Assembly: GCA_958427975.1 (NCBI GenBank)
Contig: CAUAEH010000002.1
Location: forward strand, 31,650 to 95,649
Direction: 5' to 3'
DNA: 64,000 bases
Source: an uncultured Collinsella sp.
Lineage (GTDB): Bacteria > Actinomycetota > Coriobacteriia > Coriobacteriales > Coriobacteriaceae
Both the position numbers and the translations under genes were made by a program. Shown one piece after another: positions 16,825-26,096 of the stretch. A model generated the notes under the pieces. That model did not search any database, had not been told where the DNA came from, and worked only from the letters and a program-made list of their open reading frames with translations. Within the stretch, counting starts at the first letter, position 1, and every line of letters starts with the position of its first letter.

Positions 16825-17535
16825 TTGTCCCAGCTCGAGAAATGCGATCGCCGGTCCCTTCGCTCACAGCGTGCCCTTCGCCAGGCACTTGCCAGCGAGC
16901 TTGCCGAAAGCGGCGACCTTTCGCGCATTAATGTCGCGTCGCTCACCGAGCGCGCTGGCCTTACGCGCCGCACGTTCTATTCGCACTACCGCGATATTCC
17001 CGACTTTATCAATCAAATCGAGGACGGCTTGCTGGCCGAGATCCATGAGCGCATTGAGCTCATCACTGCAGCTCAGCTGCCTGATCTCTATCACAATATC
17101 GATGAGCTCGAGCCGGCGCCCGGTTCGGTTGAGCTGCTGCGTTATCTTGCGGCCAACCGCGACTTAATCGGTGCGCTGTTGGGTCCGGGCGGCGACCAGG
17201 CCTTCATTAAAAGGATCATCGACACCGCTCGTGAGGCTGTGGTGCCGCGTGCGCAGACGGGCATTTTGGGCCTGGCGCTGGGCACGTTCTTTGACTACTA
17301 CGTCACCTACGTCGTGAGTGCCGAGGTCGGCATGATTCAGCGCTGGTTTGAGCGTGGGCTCACCGAATCGCCCGAGGCCATGGCGCGCATTATGACGGTG
17401 CTCGCTTTTGTGCGCCCTGGTGACCTGTATGGCCAACCCATCGATATCAACGTGCCGGAATACGGCATGAAGCTATTGAACTTGCAGCTCGAGGATGCGG
17501 CTGACACCGCCGCAACCGTCGGGTCCAACAACTAA
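16825..17535 (+). CDS. TetR-family transcriptional regulator
   Basis: A 236-residue regulator. The helix-turn-helix is RINVASLTERAGLTRRTFY with SHYRDIPDF (about 34-62), and a C-terminal helical ligand domain follows. The start is TTG at 16825, supported by AAGGAGG eight bases ahead. Palindromic sites lie upstream. Eleven bases separate its stop from the 1593-residue activase gene, so the two form an operon. The regulator probably controls that enzyme in response to a substrate or CoA ester; this is inferred from position. Confidence 0.85.
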   Translation: MSQLEKCDRRSLRSQRALRQALASELAESGDLSRINVASLTERAGLTRRTFYSHYRDIPDFINQIEDGLLAEIHERIELITAAQLPDLYHNIDELEPAPGSVELLRYLAANRDLIGALLGPGGDQAFIKRIIDTAREAVVPRAQTGILGLALGTFFDYYVTYVVSAEVGMIQRWFERGLTESPEAMARIMTVLAFVRPGDLYGQPIDINVPEYGMKLLNLQLEDAADTAATVGSNN

Positions 17536-17546
17536 GAGGAGAGACA

Positions 17547-20500
17547 ATGAGCAAACTCGTCGAGGGCATTAAGGACCGTATGGTCGCTGCCGCGCGTGAG
17601 GCTGCACCCGCCGTGGTGGATGCCGCGCAGAAGGCCGCGACCGCAGCTGCCGAGAAAGTTGCCGAGGCAGTTGCCGATGCCAAGAACGCGGCAGGGGAGA
17701 CGTCCGTCGCTAGCGAGCCCACCGCCGCCGCTGAGCCCGTAGCCGCCGCTCACGCCCCCGAAGGCGCGATCTTCAACCCCGAGAACGCCCGCGGCAACCT
17801 GCACCTGGGCATCGACGTAGGCTCCACCACCGTCAAGCTTGCCGTGCTCAACGACGATAACCAGATTGTCTACGCCAAGTACCAACGCCACCACACCGAC
17901 GTCCGCGCTTGCGCTCGCGACTTGTTCGAGGGTGCCGCGACCGTGCTGCCGACGGCCCAAATGACCTGCGCCATTACCGGCTCGGGCGGCCTGCTGCTGT
18001 CCCAGTGGCTCGACCTGGAGTTTGTCCAGGAGGTCATCGCCAGCAAGCGCGCCGTCGAGACCCTCATCCCTGCCACCGATGTCGCCATCGAGCTGGGCGG
18101 CGAGGACGCCAAGATCATCTACTTTGACAACGGTATCGAGCAGCGCATGAACGGCACCTGCGCCGGCGGCACGGGCGCGTTCATCGACCAGATGGCAACC
18201 CTGCTGCACACCGACGCGAGCGGCCTCAACGAGCTCGCGGCCAACGCCACCACCATCTATCCCATCGCCAGCCGCTGCGGCGTTTTTGCCAAGACCGACG
18301 TGCAGCCGCTGCTCAACGAGGGCGCCCGCCCCGAGGACGTGGCTGCCTCTATCTTCCAGGCCGTCGTGACCCAGACCATCTCGGGCCTGGCATGCGGCCG
18401 TCCCATCCGCGGCAACGTCGCCTTCTTGGGCGGCCCGCTGCAGTACCTCTCCGAGCTGCGCCACCGCTTCTACCTCACGCTCAACCTGGACGAGGAGCAC
18501 CGCATTGTGCCCCAAAACGCTCACCTGTTTGTGGCGAGCGGCGCCGCCATGGCGCACGAGTCCAACAAGCTCAGCACGTTCCCGCAGCTCATCGAGGCCA
18601 TCGATGCCCTGGGTGACACACAAGGTGCCGAGGTCGAGCGTCTGGATCCGCTCTTTGCCAACGACGAGGACTTTGCCGAGTTCAAGACCCGCCACGACCA
18701 GGAAGTCGTCCCCAAGGGCAAGCTCGACGGCTACACCGGCCGCGTGTTCATCGGCATCGACGCCGGCTCCACCACCATGAAGGCCGCGCTCGTGGGCGAG
18801 GACGGTCAGCTGCTGCACACCTGGTACGGCAACAACAACGGCGACATCCTGGGCACGGCCAAGGTCATCATGGCCGATTTCTACAACCACATCCCCGCCG
18901 GCTGCACTATCGGCCACGTGACCACCACGGGCTACGGCGAGGCGCTGCTCATCGAGGCCCTCAAGGCCGATTCCGGCGAGATCGAGACCGTTGCGCACCT
19001 GCGCGGCGCCAAGGCGTTCCTGCCCGGTGTCGAGTTCATTCTGGACATTGGCGGCCAGGACATGAAGTGCCTGCGCGTCAAGGACGGCGTCATCGAGCAC
19101 ATCATGCTCAACGAGGCTTGCTCGTCGGGCTGCGGCAGCTTTATCGAGAGCTTCGCCGTGTCTATGAACATGGACGTGCGTGCGTTCGCCGATGCCGCCA
19201 TCCATGCTAAGGCTCCCGTCGACCTGGGCAGCCGCTGCACGGTCTTTATGAACTCGCGCGTCAAGCAGGCGCAAAAGGAAGGCGCCACGGTGGGCGACAT
19301 CGCGGCCGGCCTGTCCTATTCCGTCATCAAGAACGCCCTGTTCAAGGTTATTAAGCTGCGCGACCCCAAAGAAATCGGCAGCCAGGTGATCGTCCAGGGC
19401 GGCACCTTTATGTCCGATGCCACGCTGCGCGCGTTTGAGCAGCTCACCGGCGTGCATGCCGTGCGCCCTGACATCGCCGGCTGCATGGGCGCCTACGGTG
19501 CGGCCCTGCTCGCCCGCGATCGCGCCGGCGCCGACGGCACTTCGACCATTCTTTCTGCCGAGGACATCGCGCACCTCACCGTGACGCAAAAGCATGTCCG
19601 CTGCGGCCGTTGCTCCAACAACTGCCAGCTTACCGTCAACGACTTTGGCGGCGGTAGGCGCTTCATTACCGGCAACCGCTGCGAGAAGGGTGCCGGCCAC
19701 AAAAAGCAGAAGACCGAGGCCCCCAACCTCTTCAAAAAGAAAAACGAGCTGCTCTTTAACCGCGAGGTGCTGAGCCCCGACGAGGCCCCGCGCGGCACCG
19801 TCGGCATTCCGCGCGCGCTCAACATGTACGAGAACTACCCCTTCTGGCACGCGTTCTTTACGCGCCTGGGCTTTAGCGTACAGCTGTCCGACCAGTCGAG
19901 CAAGAAGACCTACCAGGCAGGCATCGAGTCCATGCCGTCCGAGAGCGTGTGCTATCCGGCCAAGATGAGCCACGGCCACGTGATGAACCTCATCGACCGT
20001 GACGTCGACTTTATCTGGATGCCGTGCGTGCGCTGGGAGCGCAAGGAGGATCCGACGGCTGGCAACTGCTATAACTGCCCCATCGTCATGAGCTACCCCA
20101 CGGCGCTGGCGCTCAACATCGACGAGATTCGCGAGCAGAACATCGAGTTCCTGTATCCGTTTGTGCCCTATCACGACAAGACCGAGCTCAAGCGCCGTCT
20201 GTACCAGGTGCTCGCCGTCGACCGCGTGGCCGATGCTGAGGCCGGTCGCGGTCGCGTGCGCGGTCCTAAAATCACGCGCTCCGAGGTCGATGCCGCCGTC
20301 AACGCTGCCTTTGAGGCCGATGCGCGCTTCCACGAGGACATCCAGACCATGGGCGAGGAGGCTCTTAAGTGGGTCGAGGACCACGGCGGCCACGGCATTG
20401 TGCTCGCCGGCCGTCCTTACCACAATGACCCCGAGATCAACCACGCCCTGCCTGAGCTTATCTCGAGCTTTGGCTTTGCGGTCTTTACCGAGGACTCGCT

Positions 20501-22328
20501 TGCGCATCTGGTGAAGCCCGAGCGCCCCATCCGCGTCGTCGACCAGTGGATGTACCACAGCCGCCTGTACGCCGTCGCCCGCTTTGTGACGATGCGCAAC
20601 GACCTGGACCTGATCCAGCTCAACTCTTTCGGCTGCGGCCTGGACGCTCTGACCACCGACCAGGTGCAGGAGATTCTGGAGGCCAGCGGCAAGATCTACA
20701 CCGTGCTCAAGATCGACGAGGTGTCCAACCTGGGCGCCGCGCGCATCCGCATCCGCTCGCTCATGGCAGCGCTCAAGGACCAGGAGGCCGAGCGCTTGGC
20801 CGAGGCCACGGCCGCGGGCGAGGCCTACGAGCAGGGCGATGCCGCGCCGGTGGCGCCCTCCAAGGATGCCCCCGCGTTCGCGAGCCGCAAGTACACGTTC
20901 GAGGCGCAGCGTGAGAGCGCCTCGACCGCGTGGCCCAAGGTACCCTTCACCGAGCAGATGCGCGACGAGGGCTACACCATCCTGTGCCCGCAGATGGCGC
21001 CGATCCACTTTGACCTGGTCAAAGAGGTGTTCCGCGGTGCCGGCTACAACTTGGAGCTGCTGCCCTCGACCGACCATGACGCCGTCGAGGCGGGCCTGCG
21101 CTACGTGAACAATGACATCTGCTATCCGTCGATTCTGGTGACGGGCCAGATCATGGAGGCCATCGAGAGCGGTCGGTACGACCTGTCCAAGACGGCCGTG
21201 GTTATCAGCCAGACCGGCGGCGGCTGCCGCGCCACCAACTACATCGCGCTCATCCGCAAGGCCCTGCGCGAGAGCGGCCATCCCGAGATCCCGGTGATCT
21301 CGCTTTCGGCCGTGGCGCTCGGCGAGGACAACCCCGGTTTTAAGATTACGCCGGCGCTGCTTAAGCAGGCAGTCTACGCGGTACTCTTTGGCGACGTGAT
21401 GATGCAGATGCTCTATCGCTGCCGCCCGTACGAGGCCACGCCCGGTGCCGCCAACGCACTCTACGAGGAGTACATGGCGCGCGCCCGCAAGCTGGCGCCT
21501 AAGTTCAACCGCCACAACTACACCAAGCTTGCGCGTGAGACCATCCGCGCGTTCGATACCATGCCGCTCGTGGGCGAGGGCACCAAGCCGCGCGTGGGCG
21601 TGGTCGGTGAGATCTTGGTCAAGTTCCATCCGACGGCCAACAACCACGTGGTCGATGTCATCGAGCGCGAGGGCTGCGAGGCCGTGGTGCCGGGCCTGCT
21701 CGACTTCTTCCTGTACTCCATGAGCAACGCCGAGCTGCAGAAGGACGAGCTGGGAAGCTCTGCCACTACGCGTGCGGGCATGCAGGCGCTCATCAAGCTG
21801 GTGGACTGGATGCGCACGCCGGTGGAGGAGATGCTCGAGAAGTCCCGCCGCTTTGAGGCGCCCGAGCGCATCGGCACCATGGCTGATAAGGCCCGCACGG
21901 TGCTGTCGGTGTGCAACAACATGGGCGAGGGCTGGCTGCTCACGGCCGAGATGCTCGATCTGATTGACCATGGCGCACCAAACATCATCTGCACGCAGCC
22001 CTTCGCGTGCCTGCCCAACCACGTGGTGGGCAAGGCCGTGATCAAGGAGCTGCGCCGCCAGCACCCCGAGAGCAATATCGTCGCGGTGGACTACGACCCC
22101 GGCGCGTCCGAGGTCAACCAGCTCAACCGCATTAAGCTCATGATCAGCGTGGCCAAGGAAAACATGCGCGCCGGCAAGGGCTTTAAGCTCGAGAAGGTGG
22201 CGCCGCTCGCGATGGACGAGGTCACCGGCCAGATGCGTGTCCACGACGGCTGCGTGAGCTGTGGACCGGCCAGTGAGGAGGCCGTTGCATCGGTCGCCAA
22301 GCGTCTGGGGCGCGGTATTAAGAAGTAG
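17547..22328 (+). CDS. Giant 2-hydroxyacyl-CoA dehydratase activase / dehydratase-like fusion
   Basis: A 1593-residue cytoplasmic protein. An Ala-rich helical extension (1-80) leads to two BcrAD/BadFG-type ATPase domains: GIDVGSTTVK with CAGGTGAF and SRCGVFAKTD (about 88-340), and GIDAGSTTMK with CSSGCGSF and SRCTVFMNS (about 405-670). A Cys-rich segment (CGRCSNNC, about 690) and a DUF2229-like region (IPRALNMYENYPFW, about 750) follow, then a C-terminal HgdB-like part ending in CVSCGP. The paired Cys motifs would bind a [4Fe-4S] cluster, as in archerases that drive radical dehydration of 2-hydroxyacyl-CoA. It follows a TetR gene by 11 bp. Its exact substrate is unknown. Confidence 0.85.
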   Translation: MSKLVEGIKDRMVAAAREAAPAVVDAAQKAATAAAEKVAEAVADAKNAAGETSVASEPTAAAEPVAAAHAPEGAIFNPENARGNLHLGIDVGSTTVKLAVLNDDNQIVYAKYQRHHTDVRACARDLFEGAATVLPTAQMTCAITGSGGLLLSQWLDLEFVQEVIASKRAVETLIPATDVAIELGGEDAKIIYFDNGIEQRMNGTCAGGTGAFIDQMATLLHTDASGLNELAANATTIYPIASRCGVFAKTDVQPLLNEGARPEDVAASIFQAVVTQTISGLACGRPIRGNVAFLGGPLQYLSELRHRFYLTLNLDEEHRIVPQNAHLFVASGAAMAHESNKLSTFPQLIEAIDALGDTQGAEVERLDPLFANDEDFAEFKTRHDQEVVPKGKLDGYTGRVFIGIDAGSTTMKAALVGEDGQLLHTWYGNNNGDILGTAKVIMADFYNHIPAGCTIGHVTTTGYGEALLIEALKADSGEIETVAHLRGAKAFLPGVEFILDIGGQDMKCLRVKDGVIEHIMLNEACSSGCGSFIESFAVSMNMDVRAFADAAIHAKAPVDLGSRCTVFMNSRVKQAQKEGATVGDIAAGLSYSVIKNALFKVIKLRDPKEIGSQVIVQGGTFMSDATLRAFEQLTGVHAVRPDIAGCMGAYGAALLARDRAGADGTSTILSAEDIAHLTVTQKHVRCGRCSNNCQLTVNDFGGGRRFITGNRCEKGAGHKKQKTEAPNLFKKKNELLFNREVLSPDEAPRGTVGIPRALNMYENYPFWHAFFTRLGFSVQLSDQSSKKTYQAGIESMPSESVCYPAKMSHGHVMNLIDRDVDFIWMPCVRWERKEDPTAGNCYNCPIVMSYPTALALNIDEIREQNIEFLYPFVPYHDKTELKRRLYQVLAVDRVADAEAGRGRVRGPKITRSEVDAAVNAAFEADARFHEDIQTMGEEALKWVEDHGGHGIVLAGRPYHNDPEINHALPELISSFGFAVFTEDSLAHLVKPERPIRVVDQWMYHSRLYAVARFVTMRNDLDLIQLNSFGCGLDALTTDQVQEILEASGKIYTVLKIDEVSNLGAARIRIRSLMAALKDQEAERLAEATAAGEAYEQGDAAPVAPSKDAPAFASRKYTFEAQRESASTAWPKVPFTEQMRDEGYTILCPQMAPIHFDLVKEVFRGAGYNLELLPSTDHDAVEAGLRYVNNDICYPSILVTGQIMEAIESGRYDLSKTAVVISQTGGGCRATNYIALIRKALRESGHPEIPVISLSAVALGEDNPGFKITPALLKQAVYAVLFGDVMMQMLYRCRPYEATPGAANALYEEYMARARKLAPKFNRHNYTKLARETIRAFDTMPLVGEGTKPRVGVVGEILVKFHPTANNHVVDVIEREGCEAVVPGLLDFFLYSMSNAELQKDELGSSATTRAGMQALIKLVDWMRTPVEEMLEKSRRFEAPERIGTMADKARTVLSVCNNMGEGWLLTAEMLDLIDHGAPNIICTQPFACLPNHVVGKAVIKELRRQHPESNIVAVDYDPGASEVNQLNRIKLMISVAKENMRAGKGFKLEKVAPLAMDEVTGQMRVHDGCVSCGPASEEAVASVAKRLGRGIKK

Positions 22329-22356
22329 TTGGCCTACTTCGAGCCGGATATAAGAC

Positions 22357-22393
22357 AAACGGGTGGTAGTCGTACCGGCTACCACCCGTTTTT
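22357..22393 (+). terminator. Terminator of the activase gene
   Basis: The arms AAACGGGTGGTAG and CTACCACCCGTTT are followed by T residues, 29 bp after the stop codon. It is a classic intrinsic terminator. Confidence 0.9.
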
Positions 22394-22395
22394 GC

Positions 22396-22413
22396 TGGAC
22401 ATATGTTGCGTAA
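22396..22413. repeat. 18-bp dispersed repeat, copy 1
   Basis: The 18-mer TGGACATATGTTGCGTAA recurs exactly at 58939-58956, inside the MITE-like element. Two exact copies in 64 kb are not expected by chance. Confidence 0.75.
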
Positions 22414-22448
22414 ACGCCCCAACTATCACCCTTTGCGAACTTAGATTT

Positions 22449-22573
22449 CGGAAGTATGCGGCAAAATCTGAATAGGCCGAGCATACCGGATATGTACAAG
22501 CCCTGTACCTGCGGTTTTATTGGCGGAAAACCGGGGTGTGCTCAAGGGTTCCGGAATTTGCCGCATACTTCCG
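22449..22573. repeat. 125-bp intergenic element with perfect 17-bp terminal inverted repeats
   Basis: CGGAAGTATGCGGCAAA at 22449-22465 is repeated as its exact reverse complement at 22557-22573, with a 91-bp interior that codes for nothing evident. The interior holds a small TGTACAAG..CTGTAC motif. It lies in the 416-bp gap between the activase and the dehydrogenase genes. It looks like a short non-autonomous repeat element. Confidence 0.75.
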
Positions 22574-22744
22574 CAAACGACGTCTCGGTGACACAAAAAA
22601 TCGCCCTCGGAACCCTGAGATAATGAACATATGTAGCCGTTTGCCGCAAATTACCGTCCGTTTATAGAACCCATGCCCGACGTGCAGCCCTCTTACGGTT
22701 GAATAAATACACATCTATGGAATTACGTAAGAGAGGACCGTTCC

Positions 22745-23704
22745 ATGAGCTACAAGACCGTTTGCGTTGCTGGCGGCGGCGTGCTGGGAAGCCAGATTGC
22801 CTTTCAGGCTGCCTACTGCGGCTTTGATGTAACGATTTGGCTGCGCAGCGAGGGCAGCATCGGCCGCACCCAGCCCAAGATCGATCATGTGCGCGAGGAG
22901 TACATCGCGGCAATCGAGGGTATGGCGGACGGTACGGGCGAGTGGTGTGCCGGCATCGCCGATAGCGACCAGCCCTTCGACAGGGAGGCGGCGCTCGCCG
23001 CCGTTGAGCGTGCCTACTCCACACTCAAGCTGGAGCTCGATCTTGCCAAGGCAGTGGCCGACGCCGACCTGGTCATCGAGTCTATGGCCGAGGACACCCA
23101 GGCAAAGATCGACTTCTACAAGAAGCTCGCCCCGGTTCTCCCGCAAAAGACCGTCATCGTCACCAACTCTTCCACGTTGCTGCCGAGTACCTTTGCCAAG
23201 TACACCGGCCGCCCCGAGAAGTACCTATCGCTGCACTTTGCCAACTCCATCTGGAAGAACAACATGACCGAGGTCATGGCCCAGGACCAGACCGACAAGC
23301 GCTATTTCGATGAGCTCGTCGACTTTGCCAACGACATCCGTATGCTTGCCCTGCCCGTCAACAAGGAAAAGAACGGCTACCTGCTTAACTCCATGCTGGT
23401 ACCATGGCTGCTTTCGGGCCTCGACCTGTACGTCTCGGGCGTGAGCGATCCCAAGAGTATCGACCTCGCGTGGACGCGTGGTACTGGTGCCCCCAAGGGC
23501 CCATTCCGCGTATTCGACACGGTGGGTATCCAGACGGCCTACAACATCGTCATGCAGTATCAAAAGGTGCCGGGCTTGGTGAGCCCACTGCTCAAAAAGA
23601 TGATGATGCCCTACAACTTTAAGGCTATGGCGTCCGTCCTCAAGAAAATGCTTGACGAAGGTAAGCTGGGCGAAAGCTCGGTCGAGGGCTTCTTCAAGTA
23701 CTAG
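22745..23704 (+). CDS. 3-hydroxyacyl-CoA dehydrogenase family protein
   Basis: A 319-residue NAD-dependent dehydrogenase. The Rossmann nucleotide site is GGGVLGSQIA (about residues 10-19), followed by the family segment VIESMAED, NSSTLLPS and the catalytic-region LSLHFANSIW with its conserved His. The C-terminal domain is helical. AGAGAGGA precedes the ATG. It would interconvert 3-hydroxyacyl-CoA and 3-oxoacyl-CoA. It is monocistronic, but its position next to the CoA dehydratase activase suggests a shared acyl-CoA theme. Confidence 0.88.
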   Translation: MSYKTVCVAGGGVLGSQIAFQAAYCGFDVTIWLRSEGSIGRTQPKIDHVREEYIAAIEGMADGTGEWCAGIADSDQPFDREAALAAVERAYSTLKLELDLAKAVADADLVIESMAEDTQAKIDFYKKLAPVLPQKTVIVTNSSTLLPSTFAKYTGRPEKYLSLHFANSIWKNNMTEVMAQDQTDKRYFDELVDFANDIRMLALPVNKEKNGYLLNSMLVPWLLSGLDLYVSGVSDPKSIDLAWTRGTGAPKGPFRVFDTVGIQTAYNIVMQYQKVPGLVSPLLKKMMMPYNFKAMASVLKKMLDEGKLGESSVEGFFKY

Positions 23705-23744
23705 AAAATGATCCCTCGGGGACGGAGGAAAACGGATCATTTTC
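23704..23744 (+). terminator. Terminator of the dehydrogenase gene
   Basis: The perfect arms GAAAATGATCC and GGATCATTTTC flank a 19-base loop directly after the stop codon. Confidence 0.75.
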
Positions 23745-23791
23745 GGCTGTCAATAGTGAGAAGACGAGCTTAGAAATAGAAAGGGGCGGCA

Positions 23792-24274
23792 ATGGACCGG
23801 AAAATCGTGCTGAAGCAGAATATCCTCGACGCGCTTTCTGCCGTCGGTATGCGCGTGGAACAGACTGTTATGGTCCATTGCTCGCTCAGCGCGCTTGGGT
23901 ATGTGCGCGGCGGCTCGCAGCCGGTGATTGAGGCCCTGCTTCAGGCGGTGGGCGAGACCGGTACCATTATGATGCCGACGCAGTCGTGGAAAAACCGACG
24001 ATACGCCCAAAGTCGCCGCCTTTTCCGCATGCCCCACGGTGGTGATACGCCGGCGACGGATCACGAGTTCAAGGCCATCGGTCTCATTCCCAACCACAAA
24101 AACACGGTAACCCTCACCTGTATCGCGCAAGACGGCGCCAGTCGAACCTCGACGTTCACGGTTGAGACCCCGGCTCTCAAGGGCGAGGAAGAAGAGCGGC
24201 TCGCCGTTACGGCGGGGGAGTCCAATACGCCGTTCGCCGATGCCCCCTCCGCGAGTGGCAGCCATATGGTTTGA
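23792..24274 (+). pseudogene. Chimeric remnant: aminoglycoside 3-N-acetyltransferase start joined to an arylsulfotransferase-like fragment
   Basis: This 160-codon frame begins like an AAC(3) enzyme: MVHCSLSALGYVRGG and EALLQAVGETGTIMMPTQSW (about residues 27-66) match the cofactor-binding N-terminus of that family. After about residue 68 the resemblance stops. Residues 90-130 (DHEFKAIGLIPNHKNTVTL and FTVETPAL) instead resemble the beta-rich N-terminal domain of bacterial arylsulfate sulfotransferases, and the frame ends before any catalytic part. Normal AAC(3) proteins are about 260-270 residues and sulfotransferases over 550. The simplest reading is a deletion that fused two decayed genes. 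It should not be counted as a resistance gene. Confidence 0.65.
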
Positions 24275-24292
24275 TGTCAGAAACATATAGTT

Positions 24293-24312
24293 GTCGCCAG
24301 CCTGCTGGCGAC
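24293..24312. repeat. Short perfect hairpin
   Basis: GTCGCCAG and CTGGCGAC flank a CCTG loop after the chimeric remnant. There is no T-run, so its role is unclear. Confidence 0.5.
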
Positions 24313-24381
24313 GTTCCCCCCTGATATCGGAGGTTCCAGGTATGTTTCACGCTCCGTTAAGCAACTATCGGCTGGGCTAAC

Positions 24382-24831
24382 ATGGGTCGCCGTGCTATTT
24401 CGATAGCCCTTGCAGTGGTCTGCCTGGCTGTGCTCCTGGGCGCTACAGGGCTGTTTGCTATAAGCCGAGAAACGTCCTATATGCAGGAATGCGCTTCCGA
24501 AGGGTTTGCCATTGACGGTTACTATCGGGACGACAAGACGAGTCTGGAAACCCTGGCCTTTCTTGAAGAGGATAACCATCGGTGGCAACTGGTCGACAAA
24601 GACGGCAGCTGCGTTGACGGGCAGTTTAAGCGTACGGATGACCCCAACATCCTGATATTAAAGAAGGAAAACGGCGAAGAATTCGGTACGATTCACGTTG
24701 CGTATATATCGCGCCGGCGCGATCAGGGCCAGCTCTATCTATTTAGAGATAGCAAAGTGACCCGATTTTATCTGGTGAGCACCAAACCTGCGTTTACGGT
24801 GGAGTCTGGCGATGTCGATCTGGACAGTTGA
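24382..24831 (+). CDS. Hypothetical membrane-anchored protein
   Basis: A 149-residue protein of unknown function. One N-terminal hydrophobic segment (about residues 6-27, IALAVVCLAVLLGATGLFAI) would act as a signal anchor, placing the rest outside the membrane. The soluble part has alternating charged and aromatic residues (GYYRDDK, EEDNHRWQLVDKDG, LYLFRDSK) and looks like a small beta-sheet domain. I recognise no family. It stands between the chimeric remnant and the convergent DUF389 gene. Confidence 0.65.
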   Translation: MGRRAISIALAVVCLAVLLGATGLFAISRETSYMQECASEGFAIDGYYRDDKTSLETLAFLEEDNHRWQLVDKDGSCVDGQFKRTDDPNILILKKENGEEFGTIHVAYISRRRDQGQLYLFRDSKVTRFYLVSTKPAFTVESGDVDLDS

Positions 24832-24956
24832 TTCACAGCAATAAAACAGCGAGTATGGCGCGGGTGCGAACTGCGCCCCGCCATTTGCTCGTGTCCGTAT
24901 CGCGTCTGCGCCTCGTCGTAACTTGCGTCCGTGCGAGCATTCGTCCCGCGCCGGCA

Positions 24957-26096
24957 TCACTTGACATCGAACTCCACGCGATCGAGTTCGGGCACGTTGA
25001 GGTCTATGAGCTTGCGGGCGACGTGGCGGTCGTGCGCCCCGAGCGCCTCGCTTGTCGTCACGTGGGCGACAACCTCGCGCTCGACGATGCCCTCTTCCTC
25101 GCCTTCGGTAGCCGAGGTCTCGACGGCAACGGTGTAATCCTTAAAGCCTGGCAGCACCGCCGCAAGCTCGCGCGTGGTTTCGGTGACACCGTAGCCGTCC
25201 TGCACGCCGGCCTGCGCCGAGCCAATGGAACCCGCCGTCATAACAATGCAGGGGATGGCAAAAATCACCGTGCCCACAATGATGCGGCGGCGCACCTTGC
25301 GCGACAGCTCGTCGACCTCGGCGTCTTCTTCAGCGGTTACAATGCCGTCGCCGTTGAGGTCGCGCTTGAGCGGCACACGCAAAAGAAGCAGCACGGCTTC
25401 GGCAGCCAGTGCGATAAAGACCACGTTGATGCCAAATTCGTAGAGCGCTGAGAGAAACAGTGACCCGCTTGCGATGGCGATGCCGTAGCCCGCCGCGCAC
25501 AGGGGCGGCATGAGCGCGGTCGCCACGGCTACGCCGGCGATGAGCGTGGCGGGTTCCTGGTCGCGCGAGTTGCCCAGCCCGCCTGCAAAGCCGCCTGCGA
25601 GTGCGACGGTAAGGTCCCAGACGGTGGGTGTCGAGTTGTCGATGATGGCGGCCGTGGTGGTGCCAAGGGGCGAGAGCTTAAAGTACAGCGTGGACGTGAC
25701 CAGGCAAAAGGCCATCTGCAGCGCAAGGCTGGCGACGGCTTCGACGGTAATCTCGCGGTCGAGCGTGGCAATACCGTATGCCATGGCAAGGACCGAGCCC
25801 ATGAGCGGGCAGATGAGCATGGCGCCCACGATGGCGATGTCCGAATCGATATCGAGGCCGATGCTCGCGATCAGCATGGCGATGATGAGGATGCATAGGT
25901 GGGAACCAGTCAGACGCGCCCCGTTTACAAAACGCTTGCGGATCACGTGATAGGGCGCGCGACCTTCGCGAATGTTGAACGCGCGCTTGAGGAAACGGGT
26001 GACGTTTTCCATGGCTTCGCTATGGGCAGGGCGGATGCCGTGGCGCCGGTGATGGCGTTCGCGTAGTCGCTTGATCTGTTGTTTGTCGAGTTCCAT
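24957..26096 (-). CDS. DUF389-family membrane protein with an EF-hand-like loop
   Basis: A 379-residue membrane protein. The N-terminus is basic and His-rich (RLRERHHRRHG); then about six to seven helices follow, including the family segments IASIGLDIDSDIAIVGAMLI, PLMGSVLA and AGVAVATALMPPLCAAGYG. Between helices there is a loop DLNGDGIVTAEED (about residue 261) that fits the calcium-binding EF-hand pattern. The C-terminus is acidic. The ATG at 26096 is chosen over a 50-codon-longer frame because GAGGTGG precedes it. The family has no established function. Confidence 0.82.
   Translation of the reverse strand: MELDKQQIKRLRERHHRRHGIRPAHSEAMENVTRFLKRAFNIREGRAPYHVIRKRFVNGARLTGSHLCILIIAMLIASIGLDIDSDIAIVGAMLICPLMGSVLAMAYGIATLDREITVEAVASLALQMAFCLVTSTLYFKLSPLGTTTAAIIDNSTPTVWDLTVALAGGFAGGLGNSRDQEPATLIAGVAVATALMPPLCAAGYGIAIASGSLFLSALYEFGINVVFIALAAEAVLLLLRVPLKRDLNGDGIVTAEEDAEVDELSRKVRRRIIVGTVIFAIPCIVMTAGSIGSAQAGVQDGYGVTETTRELAAVLPGFKDYTVAVETSATEGEEEGIVEREVVAHVTTSEALGAHDRHVARKLIDLNVPELDRVEFDVK

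Noticed and set aside
17532..22499. A 1655-codon open frame on the minus strand opposite the activase gene
   Set aside because: It is a GC-driven shadow: its sequence is rich in Arg, His, Ala, Gly and Leu with no domain, and the plus strand carries a clear multi-domain enzyme.
23792..24274. A working aminoglycoside-resistance gene
   Set aside because: Only the first quarter of an AAC(3) protein is present, with no acetyl-transfer residues from the remainder.
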